The translations under genes were made by a program, and so were the position numbers. The notes beneath the pieces were generated by a model. It was given only the letters and a program-made list of their open reading frames with translations, did no database searches and was not told where the DNA came from. Source: Thalassomonas sp. RHCl1 (lineage in GTDB: Bacteria; Pseudomonadota; Gammaproteobacteria; Enterobacterales; Alteromonadaceae). Taken from it: 64,000 nucleotides of DNA. This document shows positions 35,999 to 45,055 of the stretch, piece by piece. Positions within the stretch are counted from its first letter, which is position 1; every line of letters starts with the position of its first letter. The stretch lies in NCBI RefSeq assembly GCF_947387555.1, contig NZ_CANDNZ010000016.1:81821-145820 (forward strand), read 5' to 3'.

Positions 35999-38101
35999 TT
36001 AGCCTTTAACATTGCTCAGCACATTATCCAGTGTCGTCATAATACGTTTTAATATCGCACTTAAAAATTCCAGTGACTCGTTATAGCGGGTTAAATGCTG
36101 ATTGGCATCAACGGTAACCAGGTTGGAACGATTTTCGAGACTTTGTATGTAATTAGTCATCTCGGTGTTAAGCAACTTCAGATTTTCCTCGGACATGTCC
36201 GGGTTATTGCCATATTCACCTTTCCAGTCAATATAGGATTCATAATCGTTGTCTTTCGAATAGGCGACATCAGAGTGAACAATCCAAGCATAAAATTCAT
36301 TATACTTTTTCAGATCTTGCTCGGCTAAATTAAAATCTTTTTCTTGCCGTTCGAATTTGCCTATCCATTCCTGCCAATGGCGGGCTTCGTCCATCATTTT
36401 ATTCAGATCGCGCAGCTGATCGGCAGTGTCTTGATATTGCCGTTCTTTGCCTCCGAGGTAGAAACGGTGGCTCTGCATAAACCTGTCTTTGGTTAAATAA
36501 CGATCTTGCTCGACCTGTAAGGGGTAAAGCGGCTCTTTCAGCGGAACGACTATCGTATCGAGCGCTTCTCCGATTGATTTGAACTCAGCGTCGGTAAGGA
36601 TAGAGTCGGTAGCGTTGTTTCTGTCAAAGCTGTCTTGTTTTATATACTGCTTGCTTGAGTCTACCCGGTTTGCCCACTGGAGAAACCCTTGCCAGAAACT
36701 TGTGTCCAGCTCTCTTGTGGTCGGATAGCTTGTTTTGATCAAACTCTTATCTTCAGCATATTCGGCAAATTTATGCTGATAGTATTTTGCCGCCTGGTAG
36801 TCTTCGATGGTGGTTATTAAATTGCTTAACGCCTGGTCTATAAGATCAAATTCCGCAGTGGCAAGGGCTGAGTCGGCACCAACGTTTCTCCAGTAACTGC
36901 CCTCTGTGATAAATTTTCTCTCGGGATCCAGGGCCTTCTCCCAAGTCTGAAATTCTTGCCATAAGGTTGTGCCTACATCTATGACGACATTACCTTGAGG
37001 CTTAAGGTCTCTAAATGCTTTCTGATATCCTTTTGCCTCCTCAAGCACAATTTCATAAGAAGGGTTGCTGCCATTCCACATACCCGGAGTGAGGTAAAGT
37101 TCGTTACCGGGGTGGTTTTTATTATAGTTTTTTTCCATTGTCTCAAGATCTAACCCCGTCATCGCTTTGGCGTCTGCGGCAGCCTCTTCCATTGCATAAG
37201 TATTGGTAAAGGCTTCGGGAATTAAATTACGGTGGAGCTTGCCTGCGGTATAGTCTTCCCGGATGGTGATCCCGGCCTCAGTGCTGTATTTGCCGTGCAG
37301 GTATTGAAATATGCTGTCGCTCATTTGCGCATCTGTGGGAATGGCGGTGTTATTTGCCTTGGCCAGTGCTACCTTTAAAATTTCGTCGTAATCGAGGGTG
37401 AATTTAATGTCAACGTTGATAGTTCCCTTATTGTATGCTTCATATTTATCGCTCGACAGGAGCCCGCCGCTGCTATCGCCCTCTATATAGGCTTTATCTG
37501 AAGCCAGCTTCCTGTCAACCTCAAAGACATGCGATTTACCGTCATTATATTTCAGGTTGTTTTCTTCATAGATCTTGAAAATGTTGGCGACAAGCTGCTC
37601 TGCTTCTGCTTCGGTGTCAATGCCGGCGCGATCAAGCAATGCCTGCGCAGATGCTGAATTGTTGACTGTGTTATTAGCCGTTATCGCCTCTGACAGTTTA
37701 GCGCCATTGCCGGCGACACGATCGCTATAATCTTCCAGCATGTGATACTGGTTATCATAATTCCAATGTACCCCTTCGCTCAAAGAAAAGTCCTTTGTGG
37801 CAATATCAATCCAGTAGTCGGCTTTAGTACCGTTCTGGAATGTTTTATTGGTTTGAACATCATCAAAATGGGTTTCGTTGGCTGTTTTTGACCATACATG
37901 GGTCAGGTAATCATCTAAGGTATAACCCGTGGTACCGCCTGGCTGATGGCCTGCCACATGACTATATATATCGTTTGAAGTTAGCAGGGCTGATTCGCTT
38001 AAGTCATCAAATATGCCATAGCTGCTGGCATCTTCAACTTTTGTTTGATCCTTGATGTTGGTGTCCAGGTTGCTAAACAACCTATCGGTAATATAGGGCA
38101 T
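35999..38101 (-). CDS. Large T3SS-associated protein with tip-like C-terminus, paralogue 1
   Basis: 700 residues, no signal peptide, 80 bases after sctK in the same direction, so last gene of the leftward operon from 41068. Three copies of a repeat can be seen at about residues 390-435, 470-518 and 598-652. Each has the pattern (E/G/E)F-x2-W-x4-D then an acidic/Asn-rich loop and E-(F/N)-x-x-(I/L); the loops resemble degenerate EF-hands (NNATDSILTDAEF, NNPDMSEEN). The C-terminus (VDANQHLTRYNESLEFLSAILKRIM...) matches the paralogue and the coiled end of needle-tip proteins. The extra repeat explains most of the length difference. Genetic context suggests a SctA-like tip or a secreted effector; unproven. 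Confidence 0.75.
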   Translation of the reverse strand: MPYITDRLFSNLDTNIKDQTKVEDASSYGIFDDLSESALLTSNDIYSHVAGHQPGGTTGYTLDDYLTHVWSKTANETHFDDVQTNKTFQNGTKADYWIDIATKDFSLSEGVHWNYDNQYHMLEDYSDRVAGNGAKLSEAITANNTVNNSASAQALLDRAGIDTEAEAEQLVANIFKIYEENNLKYNDGKSHVFEVDRKLASDKAYIEGDSSGGLLSSDKYEAYNKGTINVDIKFTLDYDEILKVALAKANNTAIPTDAQMSDSIFQYLHGKYSTEAGITIREDYTAGKLHRNLIPEAFTNTYAMEEAAADAKAMTGLDLETMEKNYNKNHPGNELYLTPGMWNGSNPSYEIVLEEAKGYQKAFRDLKPQGNVVIDVGTTLWQEFQTWEKALDPERKFITEGSYWRNVGADSALATAEFDLIDQALSNLITTIEDYQAAKYYQHKFAEYAEDKSLIKTSYPTTRELDTSFWQGFLQWANRVDSSKQYIKQDSFDRNNATDSILTDAEFKSIGEALDTIVVPLKEPLYPLQVEQDRYLTKDRFMQSHRFYLGGKERQYQDTADQLRDLNKMMDEARHWQEWIGKFERQEKDFNLAEQDLKKYNEFYAWIVHSDVAYSKDNDYESYIDWKGEYGNNPDMSEENLKLLNTEMTNYIQSLENRSNLVTVDANQHLTRYNESLEFLSAILKRIMTTLDNVLSNVKG

Positions 38102-38181
38102 AACGACTCCTCCTCTGAAGGTTAAGCATTTGCCTGTTGTATCAAGCAGGCGATATCTAATTAAGTGGCGTAGCGTCCAAA

Positions 38182-38928
38182 TTATGCTGTGTTTGGACGG
38201 GTGAATTGTTTGCTGACTTTTTTAATCAGTTGCCAGCAGAGTTTTTGCTGTTCTGTGTCGGTATGGTTACCCGGTGCCCGTTTTTTGGTTTCAACAAGAA
38301 TGCTGGCAAAGGGAAGCTTCCAATATAGCCGCCATTGCAACGCTGGGGCGTATTGCCCTACCGCACTGGCCAGCAGCGCTGCACCTGCCTGATTTAGCTG
38401 TTGATCCAGCTTTTCCGGCTCCGAAAAGTTCAAGGTATCAGTTGCCGTCATGTGCTTTTGCAAAAATTCCGGTATCTGGTTAAGCAACAGCGGAGCTTGT
38501 TTTACTGCAAATTGATAACTCTCATCCCCGAGTACCTGTTTTATTACCTTCACTTTTTTCGCGGCCAGCAAAGAGGCGATAAAGGGATGATAGAGCAAGG
38601 CCGTTAAGTAGTTGCGCAACCTTTGCAATTCTGGTGGTGACTGCAAAAACAGCTGTTTTTCCGGGCTGTCGAAGTCAAAGTCGAATTGTCCGTCAAGGTT
38701 ATGCTGCTTTAACAGCCAGCTTGACACCAGATAAGGTTGCCTGGCATTGAGGCTGTCCAGTTGCTCCGGTGCCAGAGGCTCTGGCATTTTTTCTTGTGTT
38801 GCCGGTTCGCCTTGGCTTTCAGCCCTGTTTTCAGCCAGCCCCTGCAGCAGGGGCCACCAACTTGGGTGCAGGCTTTGGCTGGGATAAAAATTAAAGGCCA
38901 GCAGCTTGTGATCAAGTGGCTCAGACAT
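38182..38928 (-). CDS. sctK: T3SS sorting-platform protein SctK (YscK/PscK-like)
   Basis: 248 residues, soluble. The opening LLAFNFYPSQSLHPSWWPLL and the C-terminal LQWRLYWKLPFASIL are typical of the SctK family, which links the cytosolic sorting platform (SctQ-SctL-SctN) to the inner-membrane ring. Position directly after sctJ, overlapping it by one base, is standard. A Glu/Pro-rich linker (about 35-55) is variable in the family. No catalytic function expected. Confidence 0.8.
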   Translation of the reverse strand: MSEPLDHKLLAFNFYPSQSLHPSWWPLLQGLAENRAESQGEPATQEKMPEPLAPEQLDSLNARQPYLVSSWLLKQHNLDGQFDFDFDSPEKQLFLQSPPELQRLRNYLTALLYHPFIASLLAAKKVKVIKQVLGDESYQFAVKQAPLLLNQIPEFLQKHMTATDTLNFSEPEKLDQQLNQAGAALLASAVGQYAPALQWRLYWKLPFASILVETKKRAPGNHTDTEQQKLCWQLIKKVSKQFTRPNTA

Positions 38929-39659
38929 TAGCTGTCCTCTTTAGCCGTGCGCTGCTTATAAACAAACAGGCCGCCCATAGTGAGCAATACTAAGGCCAGT
39001 CCTCCCCAAAGGGCTAATAGCCAGGGAGTTAGGTACCAGGCAGGTTCCCTGGGAGAGCGTTTCAGCGGTGCGCGTCCTTCAAAGAGGGCGACATCAACCG
39101 TCTCATACTCCAAGTCCTGAATAGAGTGGGCCACTAACAATTTGACTTTAGTGATCAGCTGCTCGGTGGCCATGGTCGGGGCATGCTTGATAAAGACAGA
39201 AGCGGAGGGGGTACCGGTTTTCACCCCGTAATCATCTATTTTCGGTTGCACTATATGCACACGGGCGCTGATCACGCCGTCAATTAACGACAAGGTGCCT
39301 GCCAGCTCCTGGGTCATGGCAAAGTTATAGCGGGCGCGTTCTTCCATGGGTGAGCTGATCATGCTGTCCTTAACAAAGATTTCCCCCAAGGTTTGAAATT
39401 GTGCCTTGGGGTAGCCCTGCTCCTTCAAGCGGCTAATGGCCAGCGGCAGATCCATTTCATCAATCATTAAGGTGGCGGTTTTATCTTTGCCGGGAATTTT
39501 TTCCACGGCAATGCCGTTGTCCATTAAAATCGATACCATTTCGTTGGCCTGCTGTTCATCAACGCCTGAGTAGAGTTCAATCTGACAGGCGCTTAGCAGC
39601 ATACAGCCCAGCAGCAGGGTAAAAGTTCTTAATAATTTCATTTTTGCGCTCTTGTTCAT
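38928..39659 (-). CDS. sctJ: T3SS inner-membrane ring lipoprotein SctJ
   Basis: 243 residues. Signal peptide with lipobox LLSAC, mature Cys near residue 25, then CQIELYSGVDEQQANEMVSIL, the SctJ/FliF-like ring-building motif, and ISARVHIVQPKIDDYG and PSASVFIKHAP in the second domain. A C-terminal membrane helix (about 208-232) anchors it in the inner membrane. The ATG at 39659 is used here; the ATG at 39641 is also possible. It forms the inner-membrane ring with SctD. Neighbours sctI and sctK confirm. Confidence 0.95.
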   Translation of the reverse strand: MNKSAKMKLLRTFTLLLGCMLLSACQIELYSGVDEQQANEMVSILMDNGIAVEKIPGKDKTATLMIDEMDLPLAISRLKEQGYPKAQFQTLGEIFVKDSMISSPMEERARYNFAMTQELAGTLSLIDGVISARVHIVQPKIDDYGVKTGTPSASVFIKHAPTMATEQLITKVKLLVAHSIQDLEYETVDVALFEGRAPLKRSPREPAWYLTPWLLALWGGLALVLLTMGGLFVYKQRTAKEDS

Positions 39660-39745
39660 GGCTCTTGTCCATTGCTTTTATACATTGCTTTATAAATGGG
39701 TAAGGAGGATCTGCCCTGGTAAAAACTTATAGGCACCTGGCAGTA

Positions 39746-40270
39746 TTATTGTGCCTTTAATAAGGTGTCGACATTGCGGTCAAAGGTCCCGGTAATTTTC
39801 GAGTAAACATCATGGTGCAAAGACCACAGCTGGATATCGAGTTGGGTCTGCAACAAATCGGCGGTGCCTAAATCGTCTTTATCAAGCATGGCCTGAATAC
39901 TGTCGAAGCGTTCGTTGCTTTCGTTGCGAATACTGTCCAGGCCCTGGAGGATATTGTCGCCGAGGATACTGTTGCTGCCACCTGCGGTGCCGTCACGGCC
40001 GTCGCTTAACTGGCAGCCGCCGTCGGTTCTAATTTCCCCCGCAGTACAGCTGGTGGGATCGATATCGCCGGGGCGGTCATAATGCAGGGCTTCAAACCCT
40101 GTCTCTTGTACCTGCGGAGCTGCCATGTGCTGTTCAAACACTAACACTGCCTGTGGGTCGGCACTTGGCGGTAAAGCACCTGGTGCCTGGTTATTGTCAA
40201 ATGGCTGATAGGTTTGTATCCGTTGACCGTCAGCCGGCGGTCTGCTGGCGGAAATTGCAGCTGTTTCCAT
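39746..40270 (-). CDS. sctI: T3SS inner-rod protein SctI with a long N-terminal extension
   Basis: 174 residues from the ATG at 40270, which follows GGAG; an in-frame TTG at 40285 is rejected. The C-terminal about 60 residues (LLQTQLDIQLWSLHHDVYSK...DTLLKAQ) match the rod/adaptor family ending in the typical L-L-K-x-Q. The N-terminal two thirds are low complexity, with a Cys pair (SCTAGEIRTDGGCQ) unusual for a rod protein, making it longer than common SctI (about 80-145 residues). Role: rod connecting needle to export apparatus. Lies between sctF and sctJ. Confidence 0.82.
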   Translation of the reverse strand: METAAISASRPPADGQRIQTYQPFDNNQAPGALPPSADPQAVLVFEQHMAAPQVQETGFEALHYDRPGDIDPTSCTAGEIRTDGGCQLSDGRDGTAGGSNSILGDNILQGLDSIRNESNERFDSIQAMLDKDDLGTADLLQTQLDIQLWSLHHDVYSKITGTFDRNVDTLLKAQ

Positions 40271-40331
40271 AATCACATTCTCCAAAAATAAAAGAGAAAC
40301 GACGGCGAACCGTCGTCATCAGGGGGTCAGA

Positions 40332-40619
40332 TTAAATTTTCTGTACTATGCCTTTTAATGAATCGGCAATGGTTTTGGTTAATGAACTCGACAGGCCTAA
40401 GGTAAAGCTCCATTCGTTCATCATTTGCTGCATTAACAAGACGGTTTTGGTGTCTTCAAAATCCCCTTCATCCTGTAATTTTTTTATCGCTTCTTCTTTT
40501 TTGTCGACGACCTTATTAAAGGAGTTGGAAACGTCCGCCAGGTTGATGTTGCCGTCGTCGTTCTGTCCCGGAAGGCCGGTGATGTCGATTTTGGCTGTGT
40601 TAGTTACTGGTGAGCCCAT
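40332..40619 (-). CDS. sctF: T3SS needle subunit SctF
   Basis: 95 residues, no signal peptide. Central DKKEEAIKKLQDEGD and C-terminal LLMQQMMNEWSFTLGLSSSLTKTIADSLKGIVQKI have the helix-turn-helix pattern of needle proteins (YscF/PrgI/EscF), with P-x-x-P-like residues replaced by a polar turn. Polymerises into the needle. Encoded between a CesT-like chaperone and sctI. YscE/YscG-like needle chaperones are encoded at 59486-60126. Confidence 0.9.
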   Translation of the reverse strand: MGSPVTNTAKIDITGLPGQNDDGNINLADVSNSFNKVVDKKEEAIKKLQDEGDFEDTKTVLLMQQMMNEWSFTLGLSSSLTKTIADSLKGIVQKI

Positions 40620-40669
40620 AGTATTTACCTTTTAGTTGAGTTAAGTAGTGGTTGATTCTTTATAAGAAA

Positions 40670-41068
40670 TCAGTTGAGTAATTGGTTGTTTATCCATTCG
40701 ATGCCATCGACAAAACTTGCCAGTGACGTTTCAAATTCCCCGATATCAAGCAGCTCGCTTGGCAAGGTGTTATAGAGGCAAAGCTTGCCTTGCTGTTCGC
40801 AGTAATAGGTGCTGAACTGAGCAATGTCCGGGTTGACTGACATCAGTTGCAGTACTTTATTCTGTTGATACCAACGCTGTTGCACATCTTTACTCAGTTC
40901 CAGCACCGGGCTGTCCATCAGCAGCAGATCCCCCTGGGTAAAGAGTGTCAGCGCAACATTATCCAGCTGGAGCTTAAAGTAGCCTCTTTCATCCGCTGTT
41001 ACCGGCTGCCATCCCTGGCGCTGGCATAAAGTTGCGAGCAAGTCATTCAGCGAGCTTGTTAACATCAT
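40670..41068 (-). CDS. CesT-like T3SS chaperone
   Basis: 132 residues from the ATG at 41068 with AGGAAAC upstream; the TTG at 41086 is rejected. Acidic, soluble, alpha/beta with FKLQLDNVALTLF, DLLLMDSPVLEL and GKLCLYNTLPSELL, as in class I chaperones of T3SS substrates. First gene of the leftward operon, so it may serve the large tip-like proteins or another secreted protein. Partner not known. Confidence 0.7.
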   Translation of the reverse strand: MMLTSSLNDLLATLCQRQGWQPVTADERGYFKLQLDNVALTLFTQGDLLLMDSPVLELSKDVQQRWYQQNKVLQLMSVNPDIAQFSTYYCEQQGKLCLYNTLPSELLDIGEFETSLASFVDGIEWINNQLLN

Positions 41069-41130
41069 TAAGTTTCCTATTGTCAATCAGTAACAGTAGT
41101 GTCGGTTGCGACACCGGTTATTGAGTTCTG

Positions 41131-41220
41131 GTTTATCAGGCAACCTCATCAAAGGTTGTGCCTGGTAAGAGGCGGGTAATCGAAAACTGTTTTTACTTTT
41201 TGCTGCTTTTTATTCGATTC
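41131..41220 (-). promoter_or_regulatory. 90-bp duplicated T3SS upstream element, copy B
   Basis: Same element as at 35709-35798, gapless, 62 bases upstream of the chaperone-sctF-I-J-K operon start. The core GGTAATCGA...TGTTTTTACTTTTT also occurs, reversed, at 61337-61363 before the gene at 61558. Confidence 0.7.
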
Positions 41221-41784
41221 TGTGGACACCTTTTTGATGACATTAGCCGGACAGGTTACTCGCAGCTATGACTTAAGGGCGGTTGCTTTCAAATTTTTTT
41301 CTCGCTCGTTTTTGCGGGGAGTTTGTTTTTTAATCGATTTCGCTGCGCGAGAACAAAGTAAAGGTAAGGTTAATAGCCGGTGAATTTAGCGTTTTGTATC
41401 ATCTTGTACCGTTTTTTCAGATAAGGAGGGGATTTCTCAAAATGTGTGCTGGCTTCCACTTAAGGCCGGTATTTTCGCCCCTGTGCCGGGTTTCGCCTCT
41501 TTGTTTTAATAATAATGTTGCCTAGTTGTTAATTTATTTCTTTTCTCTTTTTAATCAAGTGGTTGTGACCTGGTTTTTTCTGCCTTTTTTCTTTGCTTGT
41601 GCCTGACAGGTTCGGATACAGAGCAATACTTTTTGTCACTACAGCGCAGGTGTCGGTTTGTCAATAATCAACTTGCGACATCAAGCAGGGCTGCAAATAC
41701 CAATGTTCCGTTTATGCCGCTAACACACGACAACCACAAAATTTATGGAAAGACATTTCCAATTATTTGAAAGGAATATTTATC
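41221..41784. other. 564-base divergent control region
   Basis: Lies between element B and the ECF sigma gene. No ORF. AT-rich with several runs of T, and a stretch near 41331-41365 weakly resembles element B but with different spacing. No -35/-10 pair could be assigned. Confidence 0.4.
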
Positions 41785-42387
41785 ATGCAAACAGTGATCA
41801 CTAACCAAGATTTAGCAACTACCACTAACGCTCAAAAGGATGAACTTAAGGATCGGGAACTATTTGAAGCTGCCATTAACGGCTGTGATAAATCACGTGA
41901 TCAGTTATTTTTACGCCATTATTCGAAAGTGAATGCCTATATCAAAAAAAACCTTTCCTGTGATGCCGATGCCGATGATGTGACCCAGGAGACTTTTTTG
42001 CTGGCGCACCGCTTCCTGAACAGCTTTCAAGGGAACTCAAAGTTTTCGACCTGGATTATCGGTATCGCCGTAAATTCTGTCCGCAATTATTTTAACCGTA
42101 ATTACCAGTTTAAAAATGTTCATGTACGTGATGAATATTTACTGGACTCCATCTGTCCCCAGGTTAACCCGGAAAGGATACTGATGAGTAAGCAAGGTTT
42201 AGATAAGGTTTCTGAAAAAATTAATTCACTCGACGAAATTCACCAACAAGCTTTTCATTTGGGTGTCATACAGGGGCATTCGAAAAAAGAGGCTTATAAA
42301 TTGGCGGATACCACCTACCAGGGATTTCGCAACCGTTTACACAAAGCCCGTAAATTTATCAGAGAATCACTTCCGGAAGTCGCTTAA
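41785..42387 (+). CDS. ECF-type sigma factor, likely T3SS regulator
   Basis: 200 residues from the ATG at 41785, preceded by AAAGGAA; the TTG at 41767 is rejected. Sigma region 2 shows LFLRHYSKVNAYIKKNL, ADDVTQETFLLAHRF and KFSTWIIGIAVNSVRNYF. Region 4 is less typical: IHQQAFHLGVIQGHSKKEAYKLADTTYQGFRNRLHKARKF, still a sigma-4 helix-turn-helix. Divergent from the sctF operon and upstream of sctP-U, a position like that of hrpL in plant-pathogen systems, so it is a good candidate activator. No hrp-box-type promoters were found. Confidence 0.85.
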   Translation: MQTVITNQDLATTTNAQKDELKDRELFEAAINGCDKSRDQLFLRHYSKVNAYIKKNLSCDADADDVTQETFLLAHRFLNSFQGNSKFSTWIIGIAVNSVRNYFNRNYQFKNVHVRDEYLLDSICPQVNPERILMSKQGLDKVSEKINSLDEIHQQAFHLGVIQGHSKKEAYKLADTTYQGFRNRLHKARKFIRESLPEVA

Positions 42388-42547
42388 GGCGGGGTTCTTG
42401 AATATGGCCTTGTGTGCCCTGAATGCAGCCAGCGACTTAACCTATGGAAAATACGCTTTGAAATGTCAATGTTTGGCGAATGGCCGACATTGCAGCATCG
42501 GGGCAAGTTTAATTTTGTTGAGCACTTAATTGAGTTCAAATAACGCG

Positions 42548-45055
42548 ATGACACCTAAAATGGAACCATTGAAAACAATCACTGACAGTTTGCCAGCAAC
42601 TGATGACAGGCCAGGCTATCGTAGGGAAGATCAACATTTGTTTGACAGGCTATTGGCACAAGAAACGCCTGCTGCCAAACAAGTAAAAAGCTCCCCCGAT
42701 GAAAAGGTAGCGCATTCACGGGCATCAGTATTGTCATCTCCTGCTGTTCGGGAGACTCAAGCTGCCGTGCGACTTAAGGTCGATAACCTTCAAGAAAGCG
42801 AGGTTAATCAATTGACAGAGCGCTCGGCTTCTCCGACCGGTTCAAACTTGTCGGCAGATAATGTAGCTATGGCCAATAGCGCAATGAACATTGCAGGCAA
42901 TAAGGCGGTGGAGAAGTCAGTGCTTGGCCGCCAAAGTGAAAATATGCCCCTTGAGGCAGCAGGGGAAAATGTTGATATTGCATCAAAGGCACCTGCTTTG
43001 GAAACAGCCTTTGAAGAAATCGATGCAAGCAATAATTCCCCTCGGGCTGTTCAGGCAGATAACAATATCTCTGCCCCTGTTAATAAAGAGACTGTGGGCG
43101 GGCAGGGAGACTCTAAAGATCAGCAGCTTTTGCTGGCGAAGACTGAGCTAAACACAAATATCAATGCTTTACCGGCAAGTGATGCCAACCAGGTGGTTGA
43201 ACCGGTGAAAGAGCGCATCGTTTTTCAGGAAAGTTCACCAATGCCGGTTATGCCTGCTCCTGTCTCACAAGATGCCGGTGTTGCCTCTGTTATGAATAGC
43301 ACGGCTGATGAAAAAATATCTTCTGAGACATGGCAAGTACCTTCGCAAGAAAAAACGGCTGTGCGGGAAAATGCTGTTGCTACATCTCAGTTACCTTCTT
43401 TGGAAACTGCCTTTGAAACCGTAGTTGATAGCATAAAGACCTCCGGAGTTGTTCAGGCAGATAACAATATCCCTGTCTTCTTTGAGAAGAGAGCAACAGA
43501 TAAGGTGACAACAAGCGATCAGCGCCATGCTCACAATCAGCAACCTTTGCAGCCAAAGGAAAATATCACTGCCTTGCCTAAAGGTGATACTAATCGGGCA
43601 GTAGAAGCGGCGGGAGAAAGTATCGTTTCCCCGGGCCATTCGCCAATGGCGGTCATGAGCACTGTAATGGTGAATGAATCAATAAATAAAGACCTGAATA
43701 AGGCCACAGCAAAAAGTTTGACTGAAACTAACTTTGGTGAACCCCCTGCTGAGGTGCCAAGCCGCCGGGAAGTGCAGGTGCTTTTGGGAGAAAGAACAGC
43801 TGCTAAGGTGACAGCAAGCGATCAGGGAGATGCTCATCAGCAACAGACTTTGCAGCCAAAGGCAAATATCAAGACTTTGCCATCGGATGACAGCTATCAG
43901 CCGACTGAGCCGAAAGTTAAAAGCACAGCTTCTGCTGACCGTTCGTCAACGCCGGTTATGTCAACGGCGAACATAGTAATAAATAAGGATACAGACAAGC
44001 CAGTAGCACCAAGTCTGCCTGGAACCAGCTCTGATAAAAGCGCTGCTGCAGACGTTCAAAGCAGACAAGAAACACAATCGGCTCCTGTGGTTATGCCGCC
44101 CAAAAATGTGTCTGAAAGTTCAACAACAAATGTCGTCACAAGTTCAGCCATAGTTTCATCAAGCGTGCGTCACGGTGATCTTGCCTCAGATAGCAATACT
44201 GCAGATCTTGAAAATATTAGCGGTGAAGCTGAGGAAACACTTTCTGGTGAGAAAGCAGCTTCACGGGAGCAGGCCAGGGTAGCGCCACCGGCATCATCCT
44301 TGAGTGCATCATTTGCAGCAACTGCTGACAACAGCGATAACGCTAGAGGTGTCCGGGCAGATAACGCCATGCCAGCCTCTTCAGATAAAGCGGCGGTTGC
44401 AGCGCATAAATCTGAAGGGGGGCATCCTGACTCGCAATCCCAGAAAACGCAAAAACAACCCCATGACTTGCCTGCTAAGGCGGTAATTAATGCTGCCGGT
44501 TTAACTCACTCTGCAGGTGCAGAGGGCCCCGGGCGCAGCAGTAGTGGGGGTGAAAAAGCTCCCCGTGATAACCGGTCCCGGGAAGAGTCCTTTTCAGAGT
44601 CAGAGCAAGAGTTAGCAACAGCTTCGGCGGTGATGCCGCAAGTCTCAGCAGCGAGAAATACTCCGGTAGGAGAGATCATTTTGCAGAATATCAATAGCCA
44701 GGAAAATGATGTGCGCAATCTTCAACAGGTATTGGTGCGAACCGTTGAAGCCATGCTCACGGCATTGCCATCAGGGCAAGAGCGTATCCAGCTGCAGTTG
44801 CAGGAAGATGTTTTGCCGGGCACATCCATTGTGATAGAGCGTCAAAACGGCGTTATATCGATAGAAATAAGAACAACCCAGGAACAGAGTTTTACTTTGT
44901 TAGAAGCGCATAAAGAATTGCTGGTTAAGCAATTAGAGCAGTTACAAGGCCATGAAACCATTGAAGTGGAGCTTTTTAACGACGACCCCGGTGACGAGGA
45001 ATCACAACAACAGCGCGACCTTTACGAGGAATGGCTTGAGGAGCTTTCACAATGA
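42548..45055 (+). CDS. sctP: Very long T3SS needle-length regulator SctP with internal repeats
   Basis: 835 residues from the ATG at 42548 (alternatively TTG at 42530; neither has a strong ribosome-binding site). The last about 120 residues (VEAMLTALPSGQERIQLQL...IEVELFNDDPGDEES) form the FliK/SctP C-terminal domain that interacts with the export gate. The rest is Ser/Ala/Asp-rich, probably disordered, and built of imperfect repeats beginning near 42985, 43388, 43780 and 44285, with recurring (A/S)LETAFE, VQADNNI and LQPK(E/A)NI. YscP is about 515 residues, so this one is exceptionally long. ATGA overlap with sctQ. Confidence 0.85.
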   Translation: MTPKMEPLKTITDSLPATDDRPGYRREDQHLFDRLLAQETPAAKQVKSSPDEKVAHSRASVLSSPAVRETQAAVRLKVDNLQESEVNQLTERSASPTGSNLSADNVAMANSAMNIAGNKAVEKSVLGRQSENMPLEAAGENVDIASKAPALETAFEEIDASNNSPRAVQADNNISAPVNKETVGGQGDSKDQQLLLAKTELNTNINALPASDANQVVEPVKERIVFQESSPMPVMPAPVSQDAGVASVMNSTADEKISSETWQVPSQEKTAVRENAVATSQLPSLETAFETVVDSIKTSGVVQADNNIPVFFEKRATDKVTTSDQRHAHNQQPLQPKENITALPKGDTNRAVEAAGESIVSPGHSPMAVMSTVMVNESINKDLNKATAKSLTETNFGEPPAEVPSRREVQVLLGERTAAKVTASDQGDAHQQQTLQPKANIKTLPSDDSYQPTEPKVKSTASADRSSTPVMSTANIVINKDTDKPVAPSLPGTSSDKSAAADVQSRQETQSAPVVMPPKNVSESSTTNVVTSSAIVSSSVRHGDLASDSNTADLENISGEAEETLSGEKAASREQARVAPPASSLSASFAATADNSDNARGVRADNAMPASSDKAAVAAHKSEGGHPDSQSQKTQKQPHDLPAKAVINAAGLTHSAGAEGPGRSSSGGEKAPRDNRSREESFSESEQELATASAVMPQVSAARNTPVGEIILQNINSQENDVRNLQQVLVRTVEAMLTALPSGQERIQLQLQEDVLPGTSIVIERQNGVISIEIRTTQEQSFTLLEAHKELLVKQLEQLQGHETIEVELFNDDPGDEESQQQRDLYEEWLEELSQ

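Noticed and set aside
41331..41365. Possible additional copy of the 90-bp element
   Set aside because: Only AAAGTAAA and ATCGA match, with wrong spacing.
42263..42529. 88-codon ORF between the ECF sigma and sctP genes
   Set aside because: Mostly overlaps the sigma gene in another frame; no ribosome-binding site for the free part.
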